Source of the DNA: Hepsetus odoe
Taxonomy: Eukaryota > Chordata > Actinopteri > Characiformes > Hepsetidae
Length of the DNA stretch: 64,000 bases
Reading direction: 5' to 3'
Assembly (NCBI GenBank): GCA_017165825.1
Contig: CM029370.1
Location: 15,899,253 to 15,963,252 of the forward strand
Shown: piece after piece, positions 21,375-31,745 of the stretch
Layout of the letters: each line of letters starts with the position of its first letter
Position numbering within the stretch: the stretch's first letter is position 1
Made by a program: the position numbers and the translations under genes
Notes under the pieces: generated by a model
What the model saw: the letters and a program-made list of their open reading frames with translations, nothing else
Databases searched by the model: none
Told to the model about the DNA's origin: nothing

Positions 21375-24176
21375 ATGCCTTCTCCTAAAGCCAGGGCGGG
21401 CGGTGCGGCGGCCGCGGCGGGGAGCGGCGGGCGGTATGAGTTCCTGTCGCTGAGCCGCTCGCCGCCCTCTCCGTCTCTGCAGCGCCAGTGCTCGGACCCC
21501 ACGGCGGCGCGCCTGCGGGCGGCGGACAGCCCGACCCGCCGCAGGGGCTCCGGCTCCTCCTCCGGTGGACAGCAGCTGCCGGAGGAGGACTGCATGCGCT
21601 TAAACCCGTCCGTGCTCGGGATAGCGCTCAGCTCCCTGCTCGCCATTGACCTGTGGCTTTCCAAGAGACTCGGCGTGTGCGCCTGTGAGGACTCGGCGTG
21701 GGGGAGCATGAGACCCCTCATGAAGCTGGTGGAGGTCTCCGGGCACGGGATACCGTGGCTGATCGGCGCAGCGTACTGTTTATATAAAAGCGACAGCGCC
21801 GCCGGACAGGAAGTCATGCTCAACCTGCTGATGGGTAATGTAGTCCAGCATGTTGTATGATATTCTCTCTCTCTGACCAATTTCCTCATGGTGGTGATAT
21901 CGTTCTCCTAACAGCCTGGTCGCGGTGACTTTGGTCTAATGCTCAATACTCACACCTCTGCAGTTCTGTTTTTGTTGTTGTTGTTTTTTGCACCGCTATG
22001 ACAGTGAGCTCTTGTTAGCCAGTTTTTAGCCCTGTGGAGTGATGAAGAAACCTGGCCATGCCATTTGATCTCTCTCTGGTCCAACAGTCTGCCACTGCAG
22101 GGCCTCTGATGCACTGGGTCGATCCCACCAGATAGAGATGATTGGTTAAAGGGCTCATGGCCTAGCACACATACCTGTGGGGAATAAAGAGAACAGCACG
22201 CTAACAGTTATGAGAAAGTGAAAGCAGGAGGGAGGGTTCAAGTGATGTTGTTTAATTAATAATTAATAGGCATAAAGAAGTGACTGTTATTATAATTCTC
22301 TATGATACTATATTCATGTGCTTTTAAAGGTGTCCCAGTTAGCCTTATGATTTAATAAAGAGGGTTTCAGAGTATTCGACATACCCAGGATGAACATTTC
22401 AGTTTTCAGGTGGCGCAACTGATGCCGGGAACTGGTGCAAGGAACATTAAAATGCTTGAGACTCGCAGCACTTCATTCCAACCTGCTAGCTCTTAACAGG
22501 CATGTCCCTGGTCTTAATGTATCGGTCCTGCTGTTAAAGGAAAATAGCCCATCAGTGATCCTGCAGACAGATGACCCTTTACAGAGAGAAATGTTGGCTA
22601 GAGGCAGAGGTGTGTAGTGAACAAAAACAGATGAGAGCTTGCCAGACACGATGGTGAGAGAAAGTTAAAAGGGAGCTAGATGATAAAGTTGTGAGTGACT
22701 CGTAATAGTTGTCTCTGTTTGTGTTTTGCTGGCTGTTACTGTCTTACTAACTTCAAACTCTGTCTCTTTTTATATCTACCTCTTTCTCTCTGCTTCTTCT
22801 GGGACAGTGAGATTAGAGTCCGATTTAAGCATCACCTCCACAGGGATAAAAGCATTGCTCAGGTTTGCCAGGATGACTGCACAGGAGGCATGAAGCCAAG
22901 TCAACTTTCCTATTTAACCTGTAGGAATACCCGCTGCTAGCACTTTCCTTATTATTCCTTCCTTATCATTATTGGTTTCAGATATTTTCTTTGACTTTTT
23001 TGGTAATGGGTAAAGTATTTCTCCCTTATAATTATAAAATATGATGAATGGGCCAGATAGTAGTAAGTTTGTCTGTTACATTGTATTTTATTCTTTTTTT
23101 TTTTTTTTCTTTTTTTATTCCAGAGCTTTGTTGTCTTTTTTTCTTTTAAAAGCCATTCAAATTATAACTGGTTAATTTGACTTAATGTTTTATGTCAGGG
23201 ATCTAGATCACCTCAACCCTGAGCACAACAAACTACTGCTTTCCAGATGACTACTGGAGCTGAAAGAGCAAAGATACATATGACACTTTATAACAACTTA
23301 ACAATCTATATAAGACTGTTAAATTAATTTCTCATGTTACAAGATTAATCACAAAAATGTATTTGTAAGTGATGCTTATCTGAGCTCCTTGTGGGAGGGT
23401 GATGCTATAACCACCTCAGAGCCTCAGACCTGTTTGCTTTGTTGAATTCTGGCAGCGGTGAACAAGGCGAACACTGGTGCTGCTGGTATCATGGGCAGTC
23501 CCAGGCAGAGAAGTCTGGTATTTGTCTGATGATCACTGTACCCAGTCTCTAGTCTCTCAAGGTGTAGCCAATAAAATAGCTAGATAAATTGTCATGTCAT
23601 TATGCCAGATAAGGAGAGTAAAATCTACCTTTAACAGCCTATCATCAAGAATAGTAATGGAAGCAATGAAAAGAAAAAAATTAATGCTTTTTTATACATT
23701 GTGTTTATTACAATCTCTTTGGAACAGTGACAGGGTGAATCATCAAAAAGTGTGCAGAATTAAGCTGACTCTCCTTTTTTTTTTCTTTTCTTTCTTTCCT
23801 CCCCTCAGCTTTAGTGTTGGACCTGGTGCTTGTTGCGATCGTTAAAGCTGTGGTGCATCGCCGGCGTCCTGCTCATAACCGCATGGATATGTTTGCCACA
23901 TTCTCAATTGACAGTTATTCCTTTCCATCAGGCCATGCCACTCGGGCTGCTATGTGTGCCCGCTTCCTGCTGGCCCACCTGGTGCTGGCTGCCCCACTTC
24001 GTGTGCTCATCCTGCTTTGGGCATCCATTGTTGGTTTTTCACGGGTCCTCCTTGGACGCCACCATGTGACGGACGTGGTATTCGGCTTCTTCATGGGCTA
24101 CTGTCAGTACAATCTAGTGGAGGCACTATGGTTGTCACCCATCATGTTGCAAAGCATGATGGGACAGCTGGAGTGA
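21375..24176 (+). CDS. plpp6: Phospholipid phosphatase 6 (polyisoprenoid diphosphate phosphatase)
   Basis: Two coding exons, 21375-21834 and 23809-24176 (GT-AG, phase 1), join in frame to 275 residues. Human PLPP6 dephosphorylates presqualene and farnesyl/geranylgeranyl diphosphates in ER and nuclear membranes. The N-terminus MPSPKARAGG and the block LPEEDCMRLNPS followed by LAIDLWLSK match the family. The PAP2 signature is complete in exon 2: K-x6-RP (KAVVHRRRP), PSGH, and SR-x5-H-x3-D (SRVLLGRHHVTD), with the catalytic histidines in the last two motifs. Several hydrophobic helices are visible. The low-complexity Gly/Ala/Ser stretch near residues 8-25 and the GC-rich first exon are usual for the gene. 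As I recall, human PLPP6 is intronless, so the 1.97-kb intron is a difference worth noting. Confidence 0.96.
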
Positions 24177-24261
24177 ATCTCAGGAAAGCTGTGGAAGGAA
24201 ATGGTAAGATAAGGATGAGGAGATTCCTGAACAGTAAACCTTTGACAATGGGAAATGATTG

Positions 24262-24414
24262 GGCTGTTGCAGGGCTTATGGTTGTAACAATTCACTGGCT
24301 CATTCTTTGTGAGTTTTAAATTGTGTATGTAGAGTAAATATCTAAAATATAAATGTAATTTTCTTTCATTCATCAGCAAAGTGAGTTCTTTTTGTGTTAA
24401 GCAACTGTTAAGTA
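24262..24414 (+). repeat. Direct duplication, copy 1 (plpp6 3' flank)
   Basis: About 150 bp starting at 'gctgttgcagggcttatggt' is strongly similar (roughly 85% by eye) to 26880-27031. Shared core segments include 'aaattgtgtatgtag' and 'catcagcaaag'. It begins about 85 bp after the plpp6 stop, so probably in the 3' UTR. Confidence 0.85.
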
Positions 24415-24644
24415 TAGAAAAGTGGATAAAGACACTTGTCCCCACTCTTTTCTGAAAAGGGGCTGGTGTGGCTGCTGCTATATTTGCTCACCTTGTTTAA
24501 CTAATGAGTTGTTTGGAGATGGAGAGAACAACCGATTTAACAAGTGGAATCAGCTGGGCTTCTGCTGCAGCCATTCTTGTCCACTGGATAAAATAACGAT
24601 TGGCTAAAGAAATGTCATGAAAGAGTGATTTCTGACCTCTACTG

Positions 24645-24900
24645 GGGCAGCGGTGGTCTAGTGGTTAGGGAGTTGCCCCAGATCGGAAAATTGTGGGTTC
24701 AATTCCCTCACCAGTAGGTTGCCCTGAGGTACCCTTGAGCAAGTTACCGTCCCTGTCACTGCTCCCAGGGCGCTTTCAATAGCTGCCCCCTGCTGCACGT
24801 GTGTGTATGGGTGAAACGCAGAGGTTGAATTTTATGTTGTGCTGTGCTGTGCTGTGCTGTGTTTCACAATGATGAGGGTTGTCACTGTCACTTTCACTTA
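24645..24900 (+). mobile_element. Full-length SINE (tail type B)
   Basis: Clear tRNA-like head 'ggggcagcggtggtctagtg', A-box-like TAGTGGTTAGG, B-box-like 'gtgggttcaattccc', body 'ttgccctgaggtacccttga', then 'agctgccccctgctgcacgt'. It has a short GTGCT repeat and ends in GTCACTGTCACTTTCACT. It sits in the downstream flank of plpp6 with an AATAAA about 50 bp beyond. Confidence 0.92.
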
Positions 24901-24951
24901 CTGTCAGTTGCTGCTGTGTGGCATGACTGTATAGTCACCTTTTGTCTGCAA

Positions 24952-24957
24952 AATAAA
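24952..24957 (+). promoter_or_regulatory. plpp6: Candidate plpp6 polyadenylation signal
   Basis: AATAAA lies 776 bp past the stop, just after the SINE and before an A-rich stretch. Other AATAAA hexamers occur at 25587, 25832 and near 27727, so the site used cannot be decided by sequence. Confidence 0.35.
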
Positions 24958-24959
24958 GA

Positions 24960-27900
24960 AAAAAAATCAACATGAGCTTCATGCAAAGCACTACACTTGC
25001 GATCTTTGCCACAAAAACATAAATATCTGGCTCCATGTGCCACTAACACTATTTGCTGTATTTATTAAAAAGGAATGAAGGGAGCAAAACAATCGACCAG
25101 AAAAAATTTATTGAGAGGATACCTATGTAGAGCATGTGTTAAAGTTTTGTTTTGTTTTTTTGTGCTTGCTTGCTTTTTTTTTTTTCTTTCTGTAGCAAAA
25201 TGGTGTGTTCAGGGAGTCTCTGTTCTATTTCTTTAGAAAAAGGTGTTAAACTATACTGTGCCCTTTTGAGACCAATAATATATGAAGCAGGCTGTTTTAT
25301 CATTATAGTTTCTTATTATAATGAATGTTCTTATTTTACTGTAATGTCTCAAGTCCTTTTAGGCATTTCTAATGCCATGAACATTCCATTAAATTAAAAA
25401 TATTTTTACATTTTTTACTTTTACATCCCTCTACCTTGTCCCATGCCTTTTTAATGGGAAGAGCCTGGGTCACAGCTGGGAAAGCAGAATCTGTTCCATC
25501 ATACCTTTTCCAACTGACTCTCTAATTGAGAGTTAAGTATATATTTTTATCACCAAGGAGTGACTGTTGAACAGTTTGTGTGTATGAATAAAACATGCAA
25601 AGTGAACACTTTCAATCAGGAATGAGTGCTGTAACAATAAACTATAACATTCACTAAGCACACTGTGCATATCCTCAGAACTTCCACAACACTGACCAGC
25701 TGCATGCATCATTAAAATGTGGTTTAGACTCTTAGGTGTCACACCTGTGTGTAGTTTTATTGTTTACCCAAAGAGATCAAAATCTCCATATCCTGTTTAT
25801 CTGGATATAGTGCACAGTTTGTGAAAGCTTGAATAAAAACAAATACATTGTACTGTAGCACATTAAACATGAAAATACTTGTGAAGCATTGTGATGTGTA
25901 TTGTGATAAGTACTGTGATGTTATACTATTGCCATATAACCCCAGCCCTGCTTTATTCTTACATGGTATGCCTGAAAAACAGAAGTAGTTTTGGAGCTAC
26001 TGTTGGATTATATATTTATTGCACTTTTTATGAATGAGTGGATGCAGGATGAGTTACTACTGAACTGTGAATACTGATGGATGATTACTATGAGCACCAA
26101 AACAGTTTAATGTGCCTTTATGGGCCATTTGGAGTAAGAAAAAAAAGATTTTTGTGAGCAGGTGCTGTATCTGTTTCTTTTAAACATGCCAGCATTGTGT
26201 AAGGCCTTAGCTTTCTTTGGCATAGCTTTAGAAATGGTATCATATTAGTTGTGTGTGCTTGAGACACACATGTGTGTGCAGTTTCATAGCCCTCAGGCTA
26301 GAATCACCCCAAAACTTTTTCACACATTTATCATTTCGAATAGGAGCAGTTCAGTAATGTTTCCTAGTCCATCCCAGTGCCCTAAATGGATAGAAGCATG
26401 CCTCTTCATTTTCCATGAATCTGTTACAGAACCGAAATCGCACCATCTGTGACCCTCAGATTCCTATCGTCTCATCCCTCTGTTCCCTTTTTTCCATCTC
26501 TGCATTCCTGAGCTGAAGCTGTAACAGTCATTAGCTTATGTAACATTTCAATTGCTGCTGTTAGTTAACCAGTTATGGTGCATTCATGTGCTACAAGATC
26601 CTACAGCTAAGGAGCATATAATCTAGATTACCATATGTCAAGGAAAGGCCTTACACATTGCCTACTGAGATGGTGCATGCCCTTAAATCAGCAAGCAACC
26701 ACTTTCTGTTGCAGTAATATGTGGATATTTTGACTGTTTCAACTTTTTTGGCAATAAGTAATTTTTAAGAAAATGTTTCATTTCAGTCCATCCTTAAATG
26801 CGCAATATGAGAATACAAAAGCTCACCAAAGGTTTATTGTCATCATTGAATTGCAATAATTCTTTTAAATTCTGACTGGCCTGTTGCAGGCCTTATGGTT
26901 GTATCAATTCACTAGTTTATTCTTTGCAAGTTTCAAATTGTGTATGTAGGGTAAATATCTCAAATATAAATGTCATTTTCTTTCGTTCATCAGCAAAGCA
27001 GGTTGTTTTTGTATTAAGCAATTGTAAAGTAGTTAGCAATTTTTAGTTGATTTCCAGTTGTGCTTAATTGTGAGGGACAATATGGAATTGAGGTTTTGGG
27101 CCTCCTTTCACATACTGCAGAATTTTGTTTCTGAACCAGATTTACTGTAAAGACTGCTGTAACTGTGACCACTTCAGGCTGCAGGTCATCTGGTCCCACA
27201 ACAGCCTGCATATCCTTAAATACACAGACCACTAATTCTGGTGCTGGTTTATCCCCTTACACATTTTAGTGTTCCAGCGATAACATGCCAATTTAAATTC
27301 CTTTAGGGCTTTAAAAATAATAATAAAATGTTTCGCACAGGGCTACTCTGGGACAGAGCATAGGCACTAGAGGTAGGAAGTGATGTCGTGATGCCTAGTG
27401 AGTGTAGGGCAAGGTTATTTCAAATAGTAGGATTTTGGTAATTGGACCGCCCAATAAAAATGTCCCTCAAATCTTTCCATGTCAGACTTGAAATTGAAGG
27501 TTAACTGGTTAATGGACTAGTTCTGCTTTGTGAAAGTGTTTTTTAGGATGCCTTCATATTCTGTATCTTCACCAGCTACTAATATTAAATAAAAACAATA
27601 ATTTAAAGTTTGAATGTTGTATAATGTAAGATCATTTATCAGCGTTTTTAAAAATGGCTACCCTTAAAAGTGTATTGTTAGAGTAATATAATATATGGAT
27701 GTCTGAATGTAATGTATTTGTATTTTCTAAAATAAATTTGAAGATTATGGCTTGGTCTCATGATTTTCATCATAAGCATTGTGAAGTGTATAGATTTGGA
27801 AAAGAAGACAATGCTCTTATGTAAGTAGTGTTTTTATAATGTCACAAGAACAGAAGTGGTCTAGATAGCAAAACTACACAACTTGTGCTCAAGGACCAGT

Positions 27901-27960
27901 GTTAGCACAGGTTTTTGTAAAAGCCCTAATCAGACACTAAACTAAAGATGTTCAGTAATT
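24960..27960. other. plpp6 downstream region
   Basis: AT-rich DNA without a supported gene. It may be long 3' UTR, since several AATAAA signals are scattered here. The second copy of the direct duplication is the only structured element I found. Confidence 0.5.
26880..27031 (+). repeat. Direct duplication, copy 2
   Basis: Same orientation and about 2.6 kb from copy 1. Similarity starts at 'cctgttgcaggccttatggt' and fades after 'attaagcaattgtaaag'. No transposon ends are seen at either copy. Confidence 0.85.
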
Positions 27961-27969
27961 TGTTCAGGA

Positions 27970-28715
27970 TTAAAACAGGCCTTCTCTGACCTCATACATA
28001 GCCAGAAACCTGTCATGGGCCTAAGCATTTCTTCCCGATACCTAATGGCAGTCAGGGTGCCATCGTTTGTCCTGTACAGGTCTGTGTCCCCCTCCATGGA
28101 TATGCCTCTCCAGACCAAGACTGACCCACCACCAAACCAGTCATGCTGAACAATGTTGCAGGCAGCATAATGTTCACCTCAGCATCTCCAGACACTTTCA
28201 TGTCTGTCACATGAGCTCAGAGTGAACCTGCTCTCATCTGTAAAAGGAAAGGGTGCCAGTGCTGGACTTGCTAATTCTGGTGTTCTCTGGCTCCATGGTG
28301 CCGAGCAGTGAGCACAGGGCCCACTAGAGGATGTTGGGCCCTCAGGCTGTTTCTAATGGTTTGGTCAGAGACATTCACCCAGTGGAGGTCAATTTGTAGG
28401 GCTCTGGCAGTACTCATCCTGTACCTCCCTGCACAAAGGAGCAGATACCAGTCCTGCTGATGGGTTAAGGACCTCCGACGGCCCTGTCCAGCTCTCCTAG
28501 AGTAACTGCCTGTCTCCTGGAATCTCCTCCATACTCTTGAGACTGTGCTGGGAGACACAGCAAACCTTCTGGCAATGGCACGTATTGAAGTGCCATCCTG
28601 GTGGAGTTGGACTGCCTGTGCAACCTCTGTAGAGTCCAGGTATTGCCTCATGCTACCAGTAGTGACACTGAACCTAGTTAAATGCAAAACTACTGAAAAG
28701 CAGTCAAAAAAAATA
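27970..28715 (-). mobile_element. Tc1-like transposase gene fragment
   Basis: An open frame (28687 down to 28271) encodes a transposase N-terminal helix-turn-helix: EVAQAVQLHQDGTSIRAIAR, then FAVSPSTVSRVWRRFQETG, then the basic linker GQGRRRSLTHQQD, and a second recognition region around NVSDQTIRN. Beyond it the catalytic part continues out of frame to about 27970, so the copy is dead. A SINE separates this part from its terminal flank at 28986-29215. Confidence 0.85.
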
Positions 28716-28718
28716 CTG

Positions 28719-28985
28719 GGCAGTGGTGGCCTGGTGTTGGGGCGTTAGCCGCATGATCGAAGGATGATTCGAACCCCTTCCCAATAGGTTGCCCTGAGGT
28801 AACCTTGAGCAAGGTGCTGTCCCTGTCACTGCTCCTCGGGCACTTTCAATAGCTACCCACTGCTGCACGGTGTTTGAGTGTGCATGAGTTAAATGCAGAG
28901 GTCCAATTTCGTTGTGGTTCACTGTCTGCTGTGTTGTGACCTCGCAATGATAAGGGTTTTCACTAAAAAAAAAAAAAAAAAAAAA
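28719..28985 (+). mobile_element. SINE (tail type B) nested in the Tc1-like element
   Basis: tRNA-like head 'tgggcagtggtggcctggtg', B-box-like 'gattcgaaccccttcc', body 'gccctgaggtaaccttgagc', tail 'gtccaatttcgttgtggttc' and a 3' run of about 22 A. The transposon sequence resumes on the far side. Confidence 0.88.
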
Positions 28986-29215
28986 AGATGAGGAGGGAAA
29001 AAATGTCTGTGGCCTCCACCTGCAAACCATACCTGTTTTTGGGGTGGTCTCATTGTTGCCCCTTTAGTACACCTGTTGTTAATTTCATCAACACCAATAC
29101 ACTGACACTGATTAACAACCCCCTCTGATACTGAACTGACCAGATCAAAATCCCAGTTTAACTTGATACTATACTCTGATTAAAAGTGTTCCTTTCATTT
29201 TTTTTTAGCAGTGTA
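28986..29215 (-). mobile_element. Tc1-like element, terminal part beyond the SINE
   Basis: AT-rich flank ending in 'catttttttttagcagtgta', the kind of end seen in fish Tc1-like elements. With 27970-28715 it makes one element interrupted by the SINE. The exact terminal inverted repeat was not confirmed. Confidence 0.55.
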
Positions 29216-29219
29216 CTAT

Positions 29220-31380
29220 CACCTTTACAGTCATCAATTTTATACCCAGACCTATAAGAGATTTTGGGTCTCAGTTTTACACTCCCTTGAAAATTGCAGT
29301 TGAAGGAGTATATTTGAAAGAATGGTGTTCCATCCAGCACAGTTCAAGATATTTAAGCTTCTACTCTTCTATTCACCTCAAGCTTTTCCTATTAATTTGT
29401 CACTCTGTATACTCTGTATGTATCAGTGGCCTAATACATAGGCCACAGAGATCACTTTTCTCTGTCCCCTGCCTCTGGCATGTAAAAGTCTGCAGGCTAG
29501 AGTGTCCTGGCAATGGTAGAACATCCGGTTTATCCTGCTCACTTGATCTACCGGTCTAAATATTGCTGCTTGTCACCAGACTGGATTTTGAAGTGGCTTT
29601 TTTGTTTGGCTCTTAAGTGTTTTCAGCCATAGTTACCAGATTCTCACATTCAGATATTTCTTATTCCTTACTGATTTAGTTGGGTATGTTAAAATAGGTA
29701 TATGTAAATAAACAATCTATTCAGTGTAAGTGACCAATAAGAGCCATAAGGACTCCTCAAATATAATATTGTACAATAACTATGTGAAGTGCTGGGTTCA
29801 GACACCATTTAAGATTAAGAGTCAATAATAATTTAATATTTTTAAAAACCTCTTTAGAGAAAGGTTTTCATTTTGACAAACTGACTGGATTTTAGAGTAT
29901 TTTTGAAATTTGCTTTCTTCAGTTCCTTCAATTGAAATGGTAAGACGTTGCTTGCAATGTTCACACAAGCAGCCTCTGCTGTTCCAAGGCAGGATTTGAT
30001 CTGATCTGAATTTAGATAAGGTGTTGTTCTAAATAAGCCACAACTTTGAGGCATTACACAAAAAATTTCAGGACCATTCAATATGTAGAGTTCACTTACT
30101 TATTTTTCCTGAGCTGTAGCTTGAGGGTGCTAATACTTTACATATTAACCTTTATTTATCACACATCTTGTAACAATTTTACCAACAAAGGGTTAACCCA
30201 CACCCCCCAAGGCTTTCCCCTCCCTGCTTTTCTTTCTTTTCTCAGCAGGACTTCCAAACTGAGCCTTTTCTAAAGCTTGATGAGCAGATAGGTTGTGATC
30301 CAACATCAACAGAAAGTGTGGTTCTTGTGTTGCCTAACTCAGAGCTACTGCTAAAGGAAACAACTGCACTGGAGAGGAAATCCTTGCATAGTATGTATAT
30401 AATACAAATATCATAGATGATTCAAATAAGGCCCTTTATCGTTTGCCAAAGTTCAAGACAGGAGTTGGTCTAATTGTTAGTCTTTGGCCTATGCCTCTGT
30501 TTCAAGTCTGACCTACTTTCCCCTTTTCAGTAGCTTCCAGTTCACAGCAGATGAACAAGGGCAAAAGTCTTGCATTTGCTTTGATTGTGTAACAAGTTTC
30601 TTTGCAAAGTTGTCTGGCAGACAATCCTGACAGCCTTTGTCATCAGGTAAGAACTCTGAACTTTGTTACTTGCAAACTTTGTTTGTCTACGAATGTACAC
30701 TGAGATCACTTGAAGGTTGGATTGTGAAATGAAGTAATGTTTGTGAGTTATTAACTCTGACTTTCTTTCAGTTAAGACTTAACAACATTAACAACTGCAC
30801 TGTATATGATTTACAGGTAAATGGGTTTTGTTTTCCAGTGCAATTCATGACCGTCCCTGCTGTGGCTGAGAGCAAGAGATAGAGAGACTGTCTTATAAGA
30901 CTGAGAACACTCTTCTGAAGAAGCTATTGTAAGTAGGCTTAACCCGGTTTTATCTTTTGGGTCCTTGATGTGCTGCTTAAGTCAGAGATGACTACTTTGT
31001 GTGTCTAGTCTCCAGAAAGCTGCCGTTAAGTAATTTATTTGCCATTTAAGGAAGATAGTTCAAGCCATAAACCGAACATTCTGTTAAGACCAGGGCCTGA
31101 TAGAATGTTTAGGTGGCAGGGTGCTATTACTTGAGAAGATAGACAACCAAAAAAAAAAATTTAGTTTAGATGTAGTTGAGATCTGGAGGTAACAGAATGC
31201 ATTGTTCATGTTTGGATCCTTTTAGGAAAGTAACCTAATCAGCACATGAAAAAAGAAGCGTGGACTTCTTCGAAGCATTTAGGTTGTTAATGCAACAAAG
31301 GAGGAAGCTCAAAGGAAGACATTTGGGCAAATTCTCAATTACTTGTGAATGTTTGAGTAACCGACACCTTTGATTGTTAG
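29220..31380. other. Spacer before the FMO pseudogene
   Basis: No supported coding exon. Untranslated first exon(s) of the FMO copy could lie here: 30840-30930 has a plausible exon-like stretch ending at a GTAAGTAG donor, but nothing confirms transcription. Confidence 0.4.
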
Positions 31381-31544
31381 ATCTCCAGTATGGCACGACG
31401 GGTTGCTGTGATTGGAGCAGGCAACTTTGGACTGACTTGCATCAAGTGCTGCTTGGATGAGGGGCTGGAGCCAGTTTGCTTTGAAAGCAGTGATGACATT
31501 GGAGGTCTCTGGAGGTTTAAGGTGAGATGTTGCAATTAAATAAT

Positions 31545-31745
31545 CTACACACAATACCCCATAATGATAAAGTGAAAAATGTTTGCTTGCAAATTAAGAA
31601 ACAAAAATTATGCATGTACATAAGTATTCACAGTCTTTGCTATGACACTCAAAAATGAGCTCAGATGCATCCTGTTTCTACTGATCTTCCTTCAGAAGTT
31701 TCTACAACTTGAATGGAGTTCACCTGTGGTAAATTCAGTTGGCCG
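31545..31745. mobile_element. Tc1-like terminal fragment in pseudogene intron
   Basis: Phrases 'taccccataatgataaagtg', 'aagtattcacagtctttgct', 'gagctcagatgcatcctgtt' and 'ttgaatggagttcacctgtg' match the 5' non-coding region of a common fish Tc1-like transposon. No transposase follows. Confidence 0.75.
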
